Source of the DNA: JACPYG01 sp964356545
Lineage (GTDB): Bacteria; Patescibacteriota; Minisyncoccia; Minisyncoccales; Staskawiczbacteraceae
Assembly: GCA_964356545.1 (NCBI GenBank)
Contig: CAYHHX010000005.1
Location: forward strand, 1 to 24,070
Length of the DNA stretch: 24,070 nucleotides
Reading direction: 5' to 3'
Below, one piece after another: positions 14,013 to 22,474 of this stretch (the first letter of the stretch is position 1; each line of letters begins with the position of its first letter). Made by a program: the position numbers and the translations under genes. The notes under the pieces are model-generated. The model was not told the origin of the DNA, made no database searches, and saw nothing but the letters and a program-made list of their open reading frames with translations.

Positions 14013-14753
14013 TTATTGTAGCATTACAGAGTGACTAGACAAAATATAGTAATAATAATTATCCGATACTTCTCTAAATAAATCTTGCGAAAAGACATCT
14101 ATTTTTAGTTTTAACAAAACCTTCCAATCTTTTTTCAGAATTAACCTTAAGATTTTAACAATATCTGAATTAATTGTTTTCGCATCTATATCAGAATATA
14201 AACAATTTTTACAAATAATGCCACCCTCTTTATTAGAAAAATAAAGACTGTGCGGATTTAGCTTTAATCTACAGATAATACACTTTTGAATTTCGGGATG
14301 ATACCCTATTACAGATAAAAAATTCCAAAGAAAGTAATAATAAATTAATTGAACGATAGAAGCTTGTAATTTATGGCTGTTTAATACGTTGAATGTCTCA
14401 TTTAATAAAATAAAAATATCTTTATCTTTTTCCTGCCCTCTAATAAAGTTGTCTAAAACTTCGCTTATTTGGTAGCTTATTTTTAATTTATTGTTATCTT
14501 TGATTATATTACTAAATTTTTCTATTGTAACTGTGTCGGTAAGGGTTTTACGATTTTTCCCTTGAATAAACTCAATTTCCGATAAGGAAAAAATTTCAAT
14601 TCCTCCCCTTAATTTTGAAGTTATTTTTCTTATAGCGCGGGCCACTACTTCTAATCTTCCGAAGTCATGGGTAAAAACTGAGAAAACCCTGTCCGCTTCA
14701 AATATATCCTTCTTTTTAAAAATAAACCCTTGTGTTCTATAATAAATGGCCAT
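14013..14753 (-). CDS. recO: DNA repair protein RecO
   Basis: RecO loads RecA onto SSB-coated single-stranded DNA together with RecR in the RecFOR pathway. The 246-residue protein begins with the OB-fold signature YYRTQGFIFKKKDIFEADR and FTHDFGRLEVVARAIRK. After the helical middle it has a zinc-finger pair, CIIC near 158-161 and CKNC near 183-186, as in zinc-containing RecO. The length is normal. It lies between the 97-residue unknown and the membrane-anchored protein on the same strand. A long inverted repeat in the 86-base upstream gap ends just before its start codon. Confidence 0.92.
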   Translation of the reverse strand: MAIYYRTQGFIFKKKDIFEADRVFSVFTHDFGRLEVVARAIRKITSKLRGGIEIFSLSEIEFIQGKNRKTLTDTVTIEKFSNIIKDNNKLKISYQISEVLDNFIRGQEKDKDIFILLNETFNVLNSHKLQASIVQLIYYYFLWNFLSVIGYHPEIQKCIICRLKLNPHSLYFSNKEGGIICKNCLYSDIDAKTINSDIVKILRLILKKDWKVLLKLKIDVFSQDLFREVSDNYYYYILSSHSVMLQ

Positions 14754-14757
14754 ACAT

Positions 14758-14830
14758 TAGACTTGTTGCTTAATAATAATTCTACTGTAAATTGAAAGTT
14801 TTAAGGCAAAAACTATTAGCAATAAGTCTA
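14758..14830 (-). repeat. Inverted repeat upstream of recO
   Basis: TAGACTTGTTGCT (14758-14770) and AGCAATAAGTCTA (14818-14830) are complementary at 12 of 13 positions, the exception being a likely wobble. The hairpin would lie between the 97-residue gene and recO and end four bases before the recO ATG. No U-tract follows. It may be a leader structure. Confidence 0.45.
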
Positions 14831-14839
14831 TTTTTAATC

Positions 14840-15133
14840 TTACTTGCCGCCTGTTTCTTCTAATTTCTTTAAGTATTTTATTTTTTTATGTATTTTGTGT
14901 TTTTTTATAAGATCAACTTCCCATGTTCCTTTCTTTTTAAGATCGTTAAGTGCCCTATTAAAAATACTTTTTGATATTGTTTCCCCATACTTTTTAGGAA
15001 AAACCTCTTCTTCCATTCTAAGTCTTTCTCTAATATTTAGCCCTTTGGTTGGGCCTGTTCTTATGCTGCTTCTTTTAAGAATATCCCTAAATTCACTTCT
15101 TGGTAATTGCGCTTTTTTATCAAATAATGACAT
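14840..15133 (-). CDS. Conserved-looking small basic protein, function unknown
   Basis: I do not recognise this 97-residue protein. It begins MSLFDKKAQLPRSEFRDILK, is rich in lysine and arginine throughout, and is predicted to be mostly helical. It has no membrane segment, signal peptide, cysteine or zinc motif. The segment KSIFNRALNDLKKKGTWEVD could be part of a helix-turn-helix, but this is weak. Its first 14 bases overlap the ileS 3' end, which argues for a real, translationally coupled gene. The opposite-strand frame over the same interval is a low-complexity shadow. recO follows 86 bases later. A nucleic-acid-binding role is a guess from charge. Confidence 0.75.
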   Translation of the reverse strand: MSLFDKKAQLPRSEFRDILKRSSIRTGPTKGLNIRERLRMEEEVFPKKYGETISKSIFNRALNDLKKKGTWEVDLIKKHKIHKKIKYLKKLEETGGK

Positions 15134-18068
15134 ATTTTTTAATTTTTAATAATAACTTTTGCTGGTCAATTTCTACCTCTTTTTCTATATCTATTTCTAA
15201 CTCTGGAGTTTCATCTAAATAAAAATCTTTTGCTTTGATTTCTTTTAATATAAATTCTTTATTTTTCTCTAAAATTTTACTGATTATTGATTCGCCAGAG
15301 AAGAAAACTAAAACTTTATCTTCTGGCTTTAAGCCAATCTTTTTCCTCATATCTTGAATACATCTAATTACATCTCTTACTATTCCTTCTTCTTTAAGTT
15401 CTGGTGTGATTTTTGTATCAAGTTCTATTATATTTTTTATTTTAGAATCAAAAACAATTTTTTTCACATTGACTTCATCTTTTATCAATTCTAATATTTC
15501 TTTTTCGCCTTCAATATTCAATATTGTATTTTTTATTTTTATCAAAGCAATCGGCTGTCTTACTTTTATTCCCTTTTCTGATCTTTCTGCTAAGGCTAAG
15601 TTAACAATACTACGCGCTTCATCCATTTTAGTTTCAAGTTCTAAATCGGTGTAATTTTTTTCTTTTATTTGAGGCCAGCTACATAAATGAACTGATTCTG
15701 GCATATTATTTATTTTTAAACTTTGATACATCTCTTCTGCAAAAAACGGCATTATCGGACCTATTAACTTTGTAATATTTAAAAGCACATAATAAAGAGC
15801 CGACATTGCTTCTGATCTATCTTGGCTATCTCCTGCCTCTGCAGACAGGTTGTGAAACCTTTTCCTTGACCTTCTTATGTACCACAAAGATAAATCATTT
15901 ATGAAAAAATCTTCTATGGCAAAAACCACTTTAGCAACATCATATTTTTCTAAATTAAGTTCTGCGACGCCAATCAAGTGATCTATTTTCGACAAAATCC
16001 ACTTATCTAAAACATTTTTCGGAGATGGAGTCAAATCTATACTAGACAACTCTTCCTTTTTAACATATGTACTAAAAAAAGTATAAATATTATGAAGAGT
16101 TAACAATCTTCTTTTTGATTCATTAGCTACACCATAGCCAAAATGAAGATTTTCGGCTGGATTCTGTTTTGAATACATCCAACGCATCGGATCAGCTCCA
16201 ATAATTTTAATTGCATCATCAAGCCAAACAGCATTACCCTTTGATTTGTGCATTTCTTCTCCTTTCTCGTCTTTAACTAAAGCATAACCAAAAATTGTTT
16301 TCACTGGACTTTTCCCCTCCAAAACAGTCGACATCACCAATAGACTATAAAACCAATTTTTAAATTGTCCGGGAAATGATTCGCAAACTAATTCTACGGG
16401 AAACCATTTTTTCCAATATGACTTATCTGAAAAATAATTTGTAGTAGAATACGAAACTATTCCAGCATCTAACCATGGGCTTCCAACGTCTGGTATTCTA
16501 GAAATTAATTTATCGCATTTTTTACATTTTATTTTTACATTATCAGCCCATGGCCTGTGGGGTGATTTTCCGCCAACTGGTGAATCAAACTTTTCCCATC
16601 CCTCAACCGCTCTTTTTTGTAGTTCTTCTTTTGAACCGATAACTTCAAAATTCCCACACTGACACTCAAAAATAGGTAAAGCTAAGCCCCAATATCTCTT
16701 TTTTGAAATCAGCCAATCGTGCATATTTTTTAACCAGTCCAACTCTCTCTCTTTTCCAAAAGAAGGAATCCAATTTATTTTTTTAGTTATTTCAACCAAT
16801 GGTTTTCTTAATTTTTCCATTGAAATATACCATTCATCAACAACTCTCCAAACCAATTCTTTTTTACACCTCCAGCAAGTTGGGTAGCGATGTTTATAGT
16901 CTTCTACTTTATAAAAAAACTCACCATTTTTATAGCTTTTTAAATAATCAAAAACCATTTCTGGATTTTCTTTGGCATTTTTCCCAGAAAAATCATTCAT
17001 TCCATCTAAATAAACTGCTGATTCATCAATAATATCAATTACTGCCAAATTTTCTTTTTGACTTATTTTAAAATCTTCTTGACCAGCCGAAGGAGCAATA
17101 TGAACTATGCCTGTTCCTTCGGTAGCTGTAACTAAGTCCTTGTCTAAAACAACTGTGTGAAAAGTTTTTTGTTTTTGCGCTCCTATTTTTTTAACTCTTG
17201 GTAGATTATCAAATGGTCCATTATATCTTAAGCCTTTTAATACTTTTCCTTTAAAAGTATTTTTTAAAGTAAATTCTTTTTCAAGAATATTTTTAGCTAA
17301 ACTTTTTAATAAAATTAATTTTTCTTTGCCATTATCGTAAAGACCATATTCTAAATCTTGATTTATGGCTAAAGTAACATTGGCTGGTATTGTCCAAGGA
17401 GTAGTTGTCCAAACTAAAAATTTTGCTCCGTTGAACTTTTTATCTAAAATCGGTAATTTAAAAAAAATCGCTTGGTGAGTAATTTCTTTATATTCCTCTG
17501 TTAAAATTTCATGCTGAGAAATTGCGGTTCCACACCTTGGACACCAAGGAACTGAATCTCTACCCTTATACAAATAACCTTCTTGCCAGCATTTTTTTAA
17601 AAAATGCCAAATAGCATAATTATTTTCATCAGACATTGTGTAATAAGAATTTTCCCAATCCATCCATTGACCCAATCTTATTGATTGCTGTGTTTGTATG
17701 GCCGAATACTTTCTGACCCTTTCTTTACATTTTTCAATAAAATTATCGATTCCGTATTTTTCAATATCTTTTTTATTTTTAAAACCAAGTTCTTTTTCTA
17801 CTTCAACTTCAACCCACAATCCCTGGCAGTCAAAACCGTTTTGATATCTTAAGTCAAACCCTTGCATCGCCTTATATCTTTGGAATAAATCTTTATAAGT
17901 CCTGCCCCAGGCATGATGAACTCCCATAGAATTATTTGCGGTAACAGGACCATCTAAAAATGACCAAGGTTTTTTACCTTTATTTTTTTGGCGGAGTTTT
18001 TCAAAAATTTTATACTCTTGCCAAAATTTTAAAATTTTATCTTCGTTTTCTGGGAAATTATATGCCAT
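15120..18068 (-). CDS. ileS: Isoleucine--tRNA ligase (divergent class I signatures)
   Basis: Charges tRNA-Ile. The 982-residue class I enzyme has an editing domain with VWTTTPWTIPANVTLAIN (219-236) and the tryptophan-rich catalytic segments DWLISKKRYWGLALPIFEC (451-469). Zinc-type cysteine pairs are at CWRC (398-401), CQC (469-471) and CKKC (515-518). The two class I signatures are altered: HHAW (51-54, in PVTANNSMGVHHAWG) replaces HIGH, and MHKSK (606-610) replaces KMSKS. From memory, this HHAW/HKSKGN type occurs in a distinct IleRS-like clade, so it may be annotated only as a class I tRNA ligase. No other IleRS is visible. It lies between the histidine phosphatase (four-base gap) and the 97-residue gene (14-base overlap). 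Confidence 0.88.
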   Translation of the reverse strand: MAYNFPENEDKILKFWQEYKIFEKLRQKNKGKKPWSFLDGPVTANNSMGVHHAWGRTYKDLFQRYKAMQGFDLRYQNGFDCQGLWVEVEVEKELGFKNKKDIEKYGIDNFIEKCKERVRKYSAIQTQQSIRLGQWMDWENSYYTMSDENNYAIWHFLKKCWQEGYLYKGRDSVPWCPRCGTAISQHEILTEEYKEITHQAIFFKLPILDKKFNGAKFLVWTTTPWTIPANVTLAINQDLEYGLYDNGKEKLILLKSLAKNILEKEFTLKNTFKGKVLKGLRYNGPFDNLPRVKKIGAQKQKTFHTVVLDKDLVTATEGTGIVHIAPSAGQEDFKISQKENLAVIDIIDESAVYLDGMNDFSGKNAKENPEMVFDYLKSYKNGEFFYKVEDYKHRYPTCWRCKKELVWRVVDEWYISMEKLRKPLVEITKKINWIPSFGKERELDWLKNMHDWLISKKRYWGLALPIFECQCGNFEVIGSKEELQKRAVEGWEKFDSPVGGKSPHRPWADNVKIKCKKCDKLISRIPDVGSPWLDAGIVSYSTTNYFSDKSYWKKWFPVELVCESFPGQFKNWFYSLLVMSTVLEGKSPVKTIFGYALVKDEKGEEMHKSKGNAVWLDDAIKIIGADPMRWMYSKQNPAENLHFGYGVANESKRRLLTLHNIYTFFSTYVKKEELSSIDLTPSPKNVLDKWILSKIDHLIGVAELNLEKYDVAKVVFAIEDFFINDLSLWYIRRSRKRFHNLSAEAGDSQDRSEAMSALYYVLLNITKLIGPIMPFFAEEMYQSLKINNMPESVHLCSWPQIKEKNYTDLELETKMDEARSIVNLALAERSEKGIKVRQPIALIKIKNTILNIEGEKEILELIKDEVNVKKIVFDSKIKNIIELDTKITPELKEEGIVRDVIRCIQDMRKKIGLKPEDKVLVFFSGESIISKILEKNKEFILKEIKAKDFYLDETPELEIDIEKEVEIDQQKLLLKIKKYVII

Positions 18069-18072
18069 ATTT

Positions 18073-18633
18073 TTAATTTAATTCCTTTATTTCTCCAGTG
18101 TGAATTTCTCTATCTTGTTTCATTGCCTCTATTAAAGAAACGCCGTTTATCCTGCTTTTTAAAATCCACCAGAAAAATGCATGAGTAATTATTAAAATAG
18201 TTTTGTCGTTATATTCTTTCTCTATTGATTCAAAAAAATTAGAGATTCTTTCAGCCAACTGTTCATAGTTTTCTCCTCCTGGCATAGCTTGCTTTATTCT
18301 ATGCGACTCATCCTTAAAGTAATTCTCAGATTCCTCAACTAATTTTCCATTAAAAGATCCAAAATCAATCTCCCTTAGTCTTGTGTCAAAATTGACTGGT
18401 AAATTCAATTTTTCAGACACAATTTGAGCTGTTTCCTTAGTTCTTAGCAAATCTGAGGCAAATATCAAGTCTATCTTCTTTTTACTAATTTCTTCTGCTG
18501 CAACCTTTACCATTTCTCTGCCAAGACCAGTTAAGGGATTATCAAAAGTCTCTGGCCACGAAGAAGCAATCTCTCTTACATTAGACAACGCCTCACCATG
18601 CCGCAATATATAATACTTGTTATTCAACTTCAT
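18073..18633 (-). CDS. Histidine phosphatase family protein (phosphoglycerate mutase-like)
   Basis: The 186-residue protein has the family's phospho-histidine motif RHGEALSN (residues 10-17), the second arginine in ASDLLRTKETA, REIDFGSFNG in the middle, and the second catalytic histidine in IITHAFF. This fits a small cytoplasmic phosphatase of the CobC/GpmB branch. Glycolytic mutase activity is not implied, since most proteins of this length are phosphatases of sugar phosphates or other metabolites. It is two bases from argS and four from ileS, so it is almost certainly in their transcript. Confidence 0.9.
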   Translation of the reverse strand: MKLNNKYYILRHGEALSNVREIASSWPETFDNPLTGLGREMVKVAAEEISKKKIDLIFASDLLRTKETAQIVSEKLNLPVNFDTRLREIDFGSFNGKLVEESENYFKDESHRIKQAMPGGENYEQLAERISNFFESIEKEYNDKTILIITHAFFWWILKSRINGVSLIEAMKQDREIHTGEIKELN

Positions 18634-18635
18634 AA

Positions 18636-20306
18636 TTACATTTTTTCTAATGAATTAATTCCGAGCAACCATAATCCATTTTTCATAATAATTGAAAAAG
18701 CTTGTGTTAAGGCCACCTTATATGGTGAGAATTCGTCTGTGCTATCAATAATCTTATTATTGGCATAATAATTATTAAAATCTCTCGCTATCTCTATTAA
18801 ATACAAAACTATATAATGAGGTTCATATTCTTTACTAGCCTTTTCAATTATTTCTGGAAAATAACTCATATCTTTTTCTAATTGACTAATTTCGTTTGGA
18901 ATATTTTTTAGAGATGATTTAATTTTCTCTACTTTTGCTTTCTTTAAAATTGACTGTGCTCTTGCATAAGAATATTGTAAATACGGCCCGGAATCCCCCT
19001 CAAAAGAAATTGATTTTTCGAAGTTATAAATAATATCACTACCAATTGACTGCTTTAAAATCGAATATTTTAAGGCTCCGATTGCAACTTTTTCTGTAAT
19101 TTCTTCTTTTTCCTTATTAGATAAATCTCTATCTTTTATTTTTTCTGCAACTAATTTTTCGACCTCACCTATTAAAAATTCCGCGGTTATTACTTTGCCA
19201 GTTCTTGAAGACATTTTACCTTCGGGTAAACGCATCATTCCGTGGCCAATGTGCTTTGTCTTTTCCGCTAATTCAGGGAAAATTTGCAACATGGCAGACA
19301 GTAAAACTTTAAAATATTCATTAATTTCGTTTCCTGTTACAACTACTGATTGGTCATATTTATACTTTTTATACTTTTCTTTTGCCAAAGCCAATTCTTT
19401 TGCTTCGTAAGTAGGTAGTCCTTCTGAATTTATAAAAACTCTTGTGTGAAGCCCATATTGTTCACCCTTAAAAATAATTGCTCCTTTCTCGCCTTTCTCA
19501 AAAATTCCTTTTTTAAGTCCATTCCCAACGATTTTTTTACCGAAATCTGAAATCTCGCTTTCAAAAATAAAATAATCAAATTTTGTTCCAAGCTTTTTAT
19601 AAAGCCCATTAAAGTGGTCCAAGCTCCATTTCTTTCCTTCGTCATAAATTTTATTGACATTTTTATCACTCCTCTCAAAAATCTTTTTATTTAACTCAAT
19701 AATTTCTTTTTTAAAACTTTCATTTTCATCATAACTTTTAGTACCAAATACATATGAATCTTGCCAAGACAAATCAGGTTTTTCTATTTTCCCCCAAATT
19801 GCTTTTGCAATTCCAAGACCCACATCACTTTGATAACATATCTTTTTTATTTTAGCCCCATTAAATTCAAAGATGCGCGATAACGACTCACCAATGGAAT
19901 TACTCATTAAGTGACCTATGTGGAATTCTTTTAAAATATTAGGATCTGTATATTCAACAATAACTTTTTGGTCTTTTAAATTTTGGTTTTTTCCAAAATT
20001 TTCTTTGCCTTTTAAAATTTCTTTTAAATTATTAATAAAAAACTCTTCTGATAAATAAAAATTAATGAATCCCGGAGAGACTGCTTCAATTTTTTTAAAA
20101 AGCTTATTTTTACCAATTTGGGAAATAATTTTATCTGCAATTTCCATTGAATTTTTTTTAAATTGTTTAGATAAAACCAAAGCCAAACTCGTTGAATAAT
20201 CTCCATGATTTATTTCTTTTGATTTTTCAATTAAAATTTCAGGTAAATTAAAACCTGATTTTTTAACTGCTGTTTCAATTATTTTTTTTAACTCTTCTTT
20301 TATCAT
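18636..20306 (-). CDS. argS: Arginine--tRNA ligase
   Basis: Charges tRNA-Arg. The 556-residue class I enzyme has an N-terminal additional domain (1-110), then VEYTDPNILKEFHIGHLMS with HIGH at 129-132. KMSSR at 364-368 replaces KMSKS, a common variation in ArgRS. The C-terminal DALR-type anticodon domain starts near YLQYSYARAQSILKKA. Length is normal for bacteria. Its ATG overlaps the stop of the upstream kinase gene by four bases (20303-20306), implying coupled translation. It heads the argS, histidine phosphatase, ileS block. Confidence 0.96.
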   Translation of the reverse strand: MIKEELKKIIETAVKKSGFNLPEILIEKSKEINHGDYSTSLALVLSKQFKKNSMEIADKIISQIGKNKLFKKIEAVSPGFINFYLSEEFFINNLKEILKGKENFGKNQNLKDQKVIVEYTDPNILKEFHIGHLMSNSIGESLSRIFEFNGAKIKKICYQSDVGLGIAKAIWGKIEKPDLSWQDSYVFGTKSYDENESFKKEIIELNKKIFERSDKNVNKIYDEGKKWSLDHFNGLYKKLGTKFDYFIFESEISDFGKKIVGNGLKKGIFEKGEKGAIIFKGEQYGLHTRVFINSEGLPTYEAKELALAKEKYKKYKYDQSVVVTGNEINEYFKVLLSAMLQIFPELAEKTKHIGHGMMRLPEGKMSSRTGKVITAEFLIGEVEKLVAEKIKDRDLSNKEKEEITEKVAIGALKYSILKQSIGSDIIYNFEKSISFEGDSGPYLQYSYARAQSILKKAKVEKIKSSLKNIPNEISQLEKDMSYFPEIIEKASKEYEPHYIVLYLIEIARDFNNYYANNKIIDSTDEFSPYKVALTQAFSIIMKNGLWLLGINSLEKM

Positions 20307-20995
20307 TTTATCACAGTTCCAATAAAGGGTTTGTTATTTAAAAAATCCTCCAATCTTTCCAAATTTTTACCGTTAATTATGACTACCTTTATTTTTAACA
20401 CATCTGCAATCTTTGATGCTCTAGGGTCAAAAGGCATAGACAGGCCCGGCACCCACTTACTTCCAACAATTTTTCTGAACTCTCGCCAGTTTATTTCTTT
20501 TATTTGTTTTGCATTAGGAAATTTATGGGGGTCTTTATCATAAACATAATCAATATTTGTTAAATTAATGATCGTCTTTAGACCTGAATTTTTAGCCATT
20601 ATAACCGAACAATAATCGGTGGACCATCCTGGTTTCCAGCCAGCGGCTATTAATATATCTTTTTTTGTATTTATTTTTTTTGTAGGGTCTGTAATAACTT
20701 TTATGTAAGAATCTTTAACAAACACTTGTTTTACGATTTCTGCATTAAGACGCGATACATTTATACCTATCCGATCGCGCTCAGCATCGTCTGCCTCAAA
20801 TTCTAATAATGCTTTTTGGTATAATCTGCATATTTTACCACCCCCAACATAGATAAAAAATCTTTTTTTACCAAGATATTTTTTCAAACAATGCCTAAAA
20901 TTCTTCAAAAATCCTATATCAATTTCATTAGGAGCCACCAAAGACCCGCCCAAAGATATAATAATAGTCTCTTTTACCATATCTAAACTTATCAT
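20303..20995 (-). CDS. pyrH: Amino-acid kinase family protein, likely UMP kinase of the archaeal type
   Basis: UMP kinase makes UDP from UMP and ATP in pyrimidine nucleotide synthesis. The 230-residue protein shows the amino-acid-kinase fold: GGSLVAP near the N-terminus, YVGGGKICRLYQKA, IGINVSRLNAEIVKQ, GWKPGWSTDYCSV and NLTNIDYVYDKDPHKFPNA. These match archaeal-type UMP kinases better than the hexameric bacterial PyrH, and this form occurs in CPR genomes. Another small-substrate kinase such as isopentenyl phosphate kinase is less likely. Two in-frame ATGs (20995 and 20980) are possible starts. Neither has an SD and the later one fits the family N-terminus better. It is divergent from smpB across 69 bases and overlaps argS by four. 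Confidence 0.85.
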   Translation of the reverse strand: MISLDMVKETIIISLGGSLVAPNEIDIGFLKNFRHCLKKYLGKKRFFIYVGGGKICRLYQKALLEFEADDAERDRIGINVSRLNAEIVKQVFVKDSYIKVITDPTKKINTKKDILIAAGWKPGWSTDYCSVIMAKNSGLKTIINLTNIDYVYDKDPHKFPNAKQIKEINWREFRKIVGSKWVPGLSMPFDPRASKIADVLKIKVVIINGKNLERLEDFLNNKPFIGTVIK

Positions 20996-21064
20996 AAAAA
21001 CTCTTAAAAATAAAGGTTTTAGGGATTTACTTTTGCAAACTTAAAATAGTTGCGATAAGCAATT

Positions 21065-21529
21065 ATGAGTGATAGACTAAACTCAATGCAGATATTATCT
21101 GAAAACAAAAAAGCCTATTACGATTACGAGATACTCGAAAAATTCGAGGCGGGTTTGGTTTTACAAGGCCAAGAGGTAAAATCAATAAGAGGGGGGCATA
21201 TTAACTTGGCTGGGTCTTATGTTGTTTTTAAGCAAGAAGAACCATATTTAATTGGAGCTAAAATACCGGCCTATCAGCCTAAAAATACGCCCGAAGACTA
21301 TAATCCCGAAAGATTGAGAAAACTTCTTTTAAATAAAAAAGAAATACATCAGCTTATTGGTAAGTCAAATGAAAAGGGGTTTTCTATGATACCCTTGAAA
21401 GTTTATACAAAAGATGGTAGGATAAAACTCGAATTCGGTATTGCGAAAGGAAAGAAAAAATACGACAAAAAAGAAAAGATTAAAAAAAGAGATATAGCCA
21501 GGGAAATAAATAGGGAATTAAGTAGATAA
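21065..21529 (+). CDS. smpB: SsrA-binding protein SmpB
   Basis: SmpB binds tmRNA, mimics its missing anticodon arm and brings it to stalled ribosomes. The 154-residue protein contains NKKAYYDYEILEKFEAGLVL, LQGQEVKSIRGGHINLAGSY and the C-terminal basic tail GIAKGKKKYDKKEKIKKRD. The last becomes the helix that occupies the mRNA channel. An internal ATG (codon 8, MQILSENKK) is an alternative start that better matches usual SmpB N-termini. The tmRNA gene begins 11 bases past the stop, and infC, rpmI and rplT follow. No SD is visible. Confidence 0.95.
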   Translation: MSDRLNSMQILSENKKAYYDYEILEKFEAGLVLQGQEVKSIRGGHINLAGSYVVFKQEEPYLIGAKIPAYQPKNTPEDYNPERLRKLLLNKKEIHQLIGKSNEKGFSMIPLKVYTKDGRIKLEFGIAKGKKKYDKKEKIKKRDIAREINRELSR

Positions 21530-21540
21530 GAATTTTTAAT

Positions 21541-21888
21541 GGGAGTGATTGTATCGACAGGTGTTCTTTTTTAAAGTAAGCAAATTCAGTATTCTGAAAC
21601 CTGATAAAACTTTCAGAAAACATATAATTGCCAATTTTTCAAATAGGCAACCAGCGTTAGCTTTCGCTTAATGCTGCATTCTTACTGTTGATTCCTGATA
21701 AACAGACTAAGGGTGTTATACCATCAGGATAGATGATTTTTTTCCCTAAAAAATCATTAAAAAATAAAGGGATTAGGATATTAGATTTTTGTTTGTTTCT
21801 TATTTAATATCTGAAATACAAAATAGACTAAATTTGTAGAATTATTTTAAAAAAACTTCTGGACGCGAGTTCAAACTCGCCACTTCCA
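21541..21888 (+). ncRNA. ssrA: tmRNA (transfer-messenger RNA)
   Basis: The gene starts with GGGAGTGATTG and GTATCGACAGG and ends with GGACGCGAGTTCAAACTCGC then CACTTCC and A. GGGAGTG pairs fully with CACTTCC, with G3-U70 in the third position, the alanyl-tRNA synthetase identity pair. CCA is not encoded (the genome reads CTA). The tag frame begins with GCC at 21630 and reads ANFSNRQPALAFA, then TAA at 21669-21671. The stop lies inside a hairpin (AGCGTTAGC around a TTTC loop), as in helix 5 of other tmRNAs. The tag ends AFA rather than the usual LAA. The T-stem GCGAG/CTCGC encloses only TTCAAA, six bases instead of seven. It lies next to smpB, its protein partner. Confidence 0.95.
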
Positions 21889-21902
21889 CTATTATTAGGT
21901 AA

Positions 21903-21953
21903 TTAGATATTAGGTGTTAGATATTTTTTAACTAACATTTAACAACTAACACC
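21903..21953 (+). promoter_or_regulatory. Leader region of infC with alternative hairpins
   Basis: TGTTAG (21915-21920) can pair with CTAACA (21932-21937). Alternatively GGTGTTAG (21913-21920) can pair with CTAACACC (21946-21953). The two pairings exclude each other. TTAGATATT also occurs twice. infC-rpmI-rplT operons are often feedback-controlled by L20, so an L20 leader is possible, but I do not recognise its consensus. Confidence 0.4.
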
Positions 21954-21972
21954 CACCACAAATATAAATAGA

Positions 21973-22470
21973 ATGCCAATAAATAATTTCATACGGGCAA
22001 AAGAAGTAAGAGTCATAGATGAAAAAGGCGAACAATTAGGTGTTATGAATATTTTTTCGGCTATTGATTTAGCCAAAGAACGTAACTTGGATCTAATTCA
22101 GGTCACAGAAAAAGTTGAACCGCCCGTTTGCAGAATTGGAAATTATGGCAAATATCTATACTCTTTACAAAAAAAAGAAAAAAAGATAAACATAAAAACC
22201 AGAACCGAGCTAAAAGAAATAAGAATAGGGTTTAATATATCTACTCACGACTTAGAAACAAAAGCAAAACAAGCAGAAAAGTTTTTAAAAGATGGCGATA
22301 AAGTAAAAGTGGGAATGATGTTGAAAGGAAGAGAAAAAGCAATGGGAGATTATGCAAAAAAAAAGATTTTATCATTTTTAGAAACTTTAAATTCACTTAT
22401 ACCTATTAAAGTTGAAAGAGAATTAAAAAGAGAACCAAGGGGATTTACAGCTATTATTTCAAAAGAGTAA
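21973..22470 (+). CDS. infC: Translation initiation factor IF-3
   Basis: IF-3 binds the 30S subunit, prevents premature 50S joining and checks the start codon. The 165-residue protein has the N-terminal domain (INNFIRAKEVRVIDEKGEQLGVM) and the lysine-rich linker. The C-terminal domain carries KEIRIGFNISTHDLETKAKQ in two parts, KVKVGMMLKGREKA and the expected last strand. The length is close to the usual 170-180. The start is ATG rather than the rare AUU used in E. coli for autoregulation, and no SD is visible. It heads the infC-rpmI-rplT operon, the standard gene order. Confidence 0.97.
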   Translation: MPINNFIRAKEVRVIDEKGEQLGVMNIFSAIDLAKERNLDLIQVTEKVEPPVCRIGNYGKYLYSLQKKEKKINIKTRTELKEIRIGFNISTHDLETKAKQAEKFLKDGDKVKVGMMLKGREKAMGDYAKKKILSFLETLNSLIPIKVERELKREPRGFTAIISKE

Positions 22471-22474
22471 AAGT

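Noticed and set aside
14754..14839. A tRNA gene in the gap before recO
   Set aside because: The stem is too long, with no D or T arm consensus and no anticodon arm. It is a simple inverted repeat.
20996..21064. Promoters in the 69-base pyrH-smpB divergent gap
   Set aside because: TAAAAT and TTGCAA-like words occur on both strands but with poor spacing or partners, so no specific promoter can be defended.
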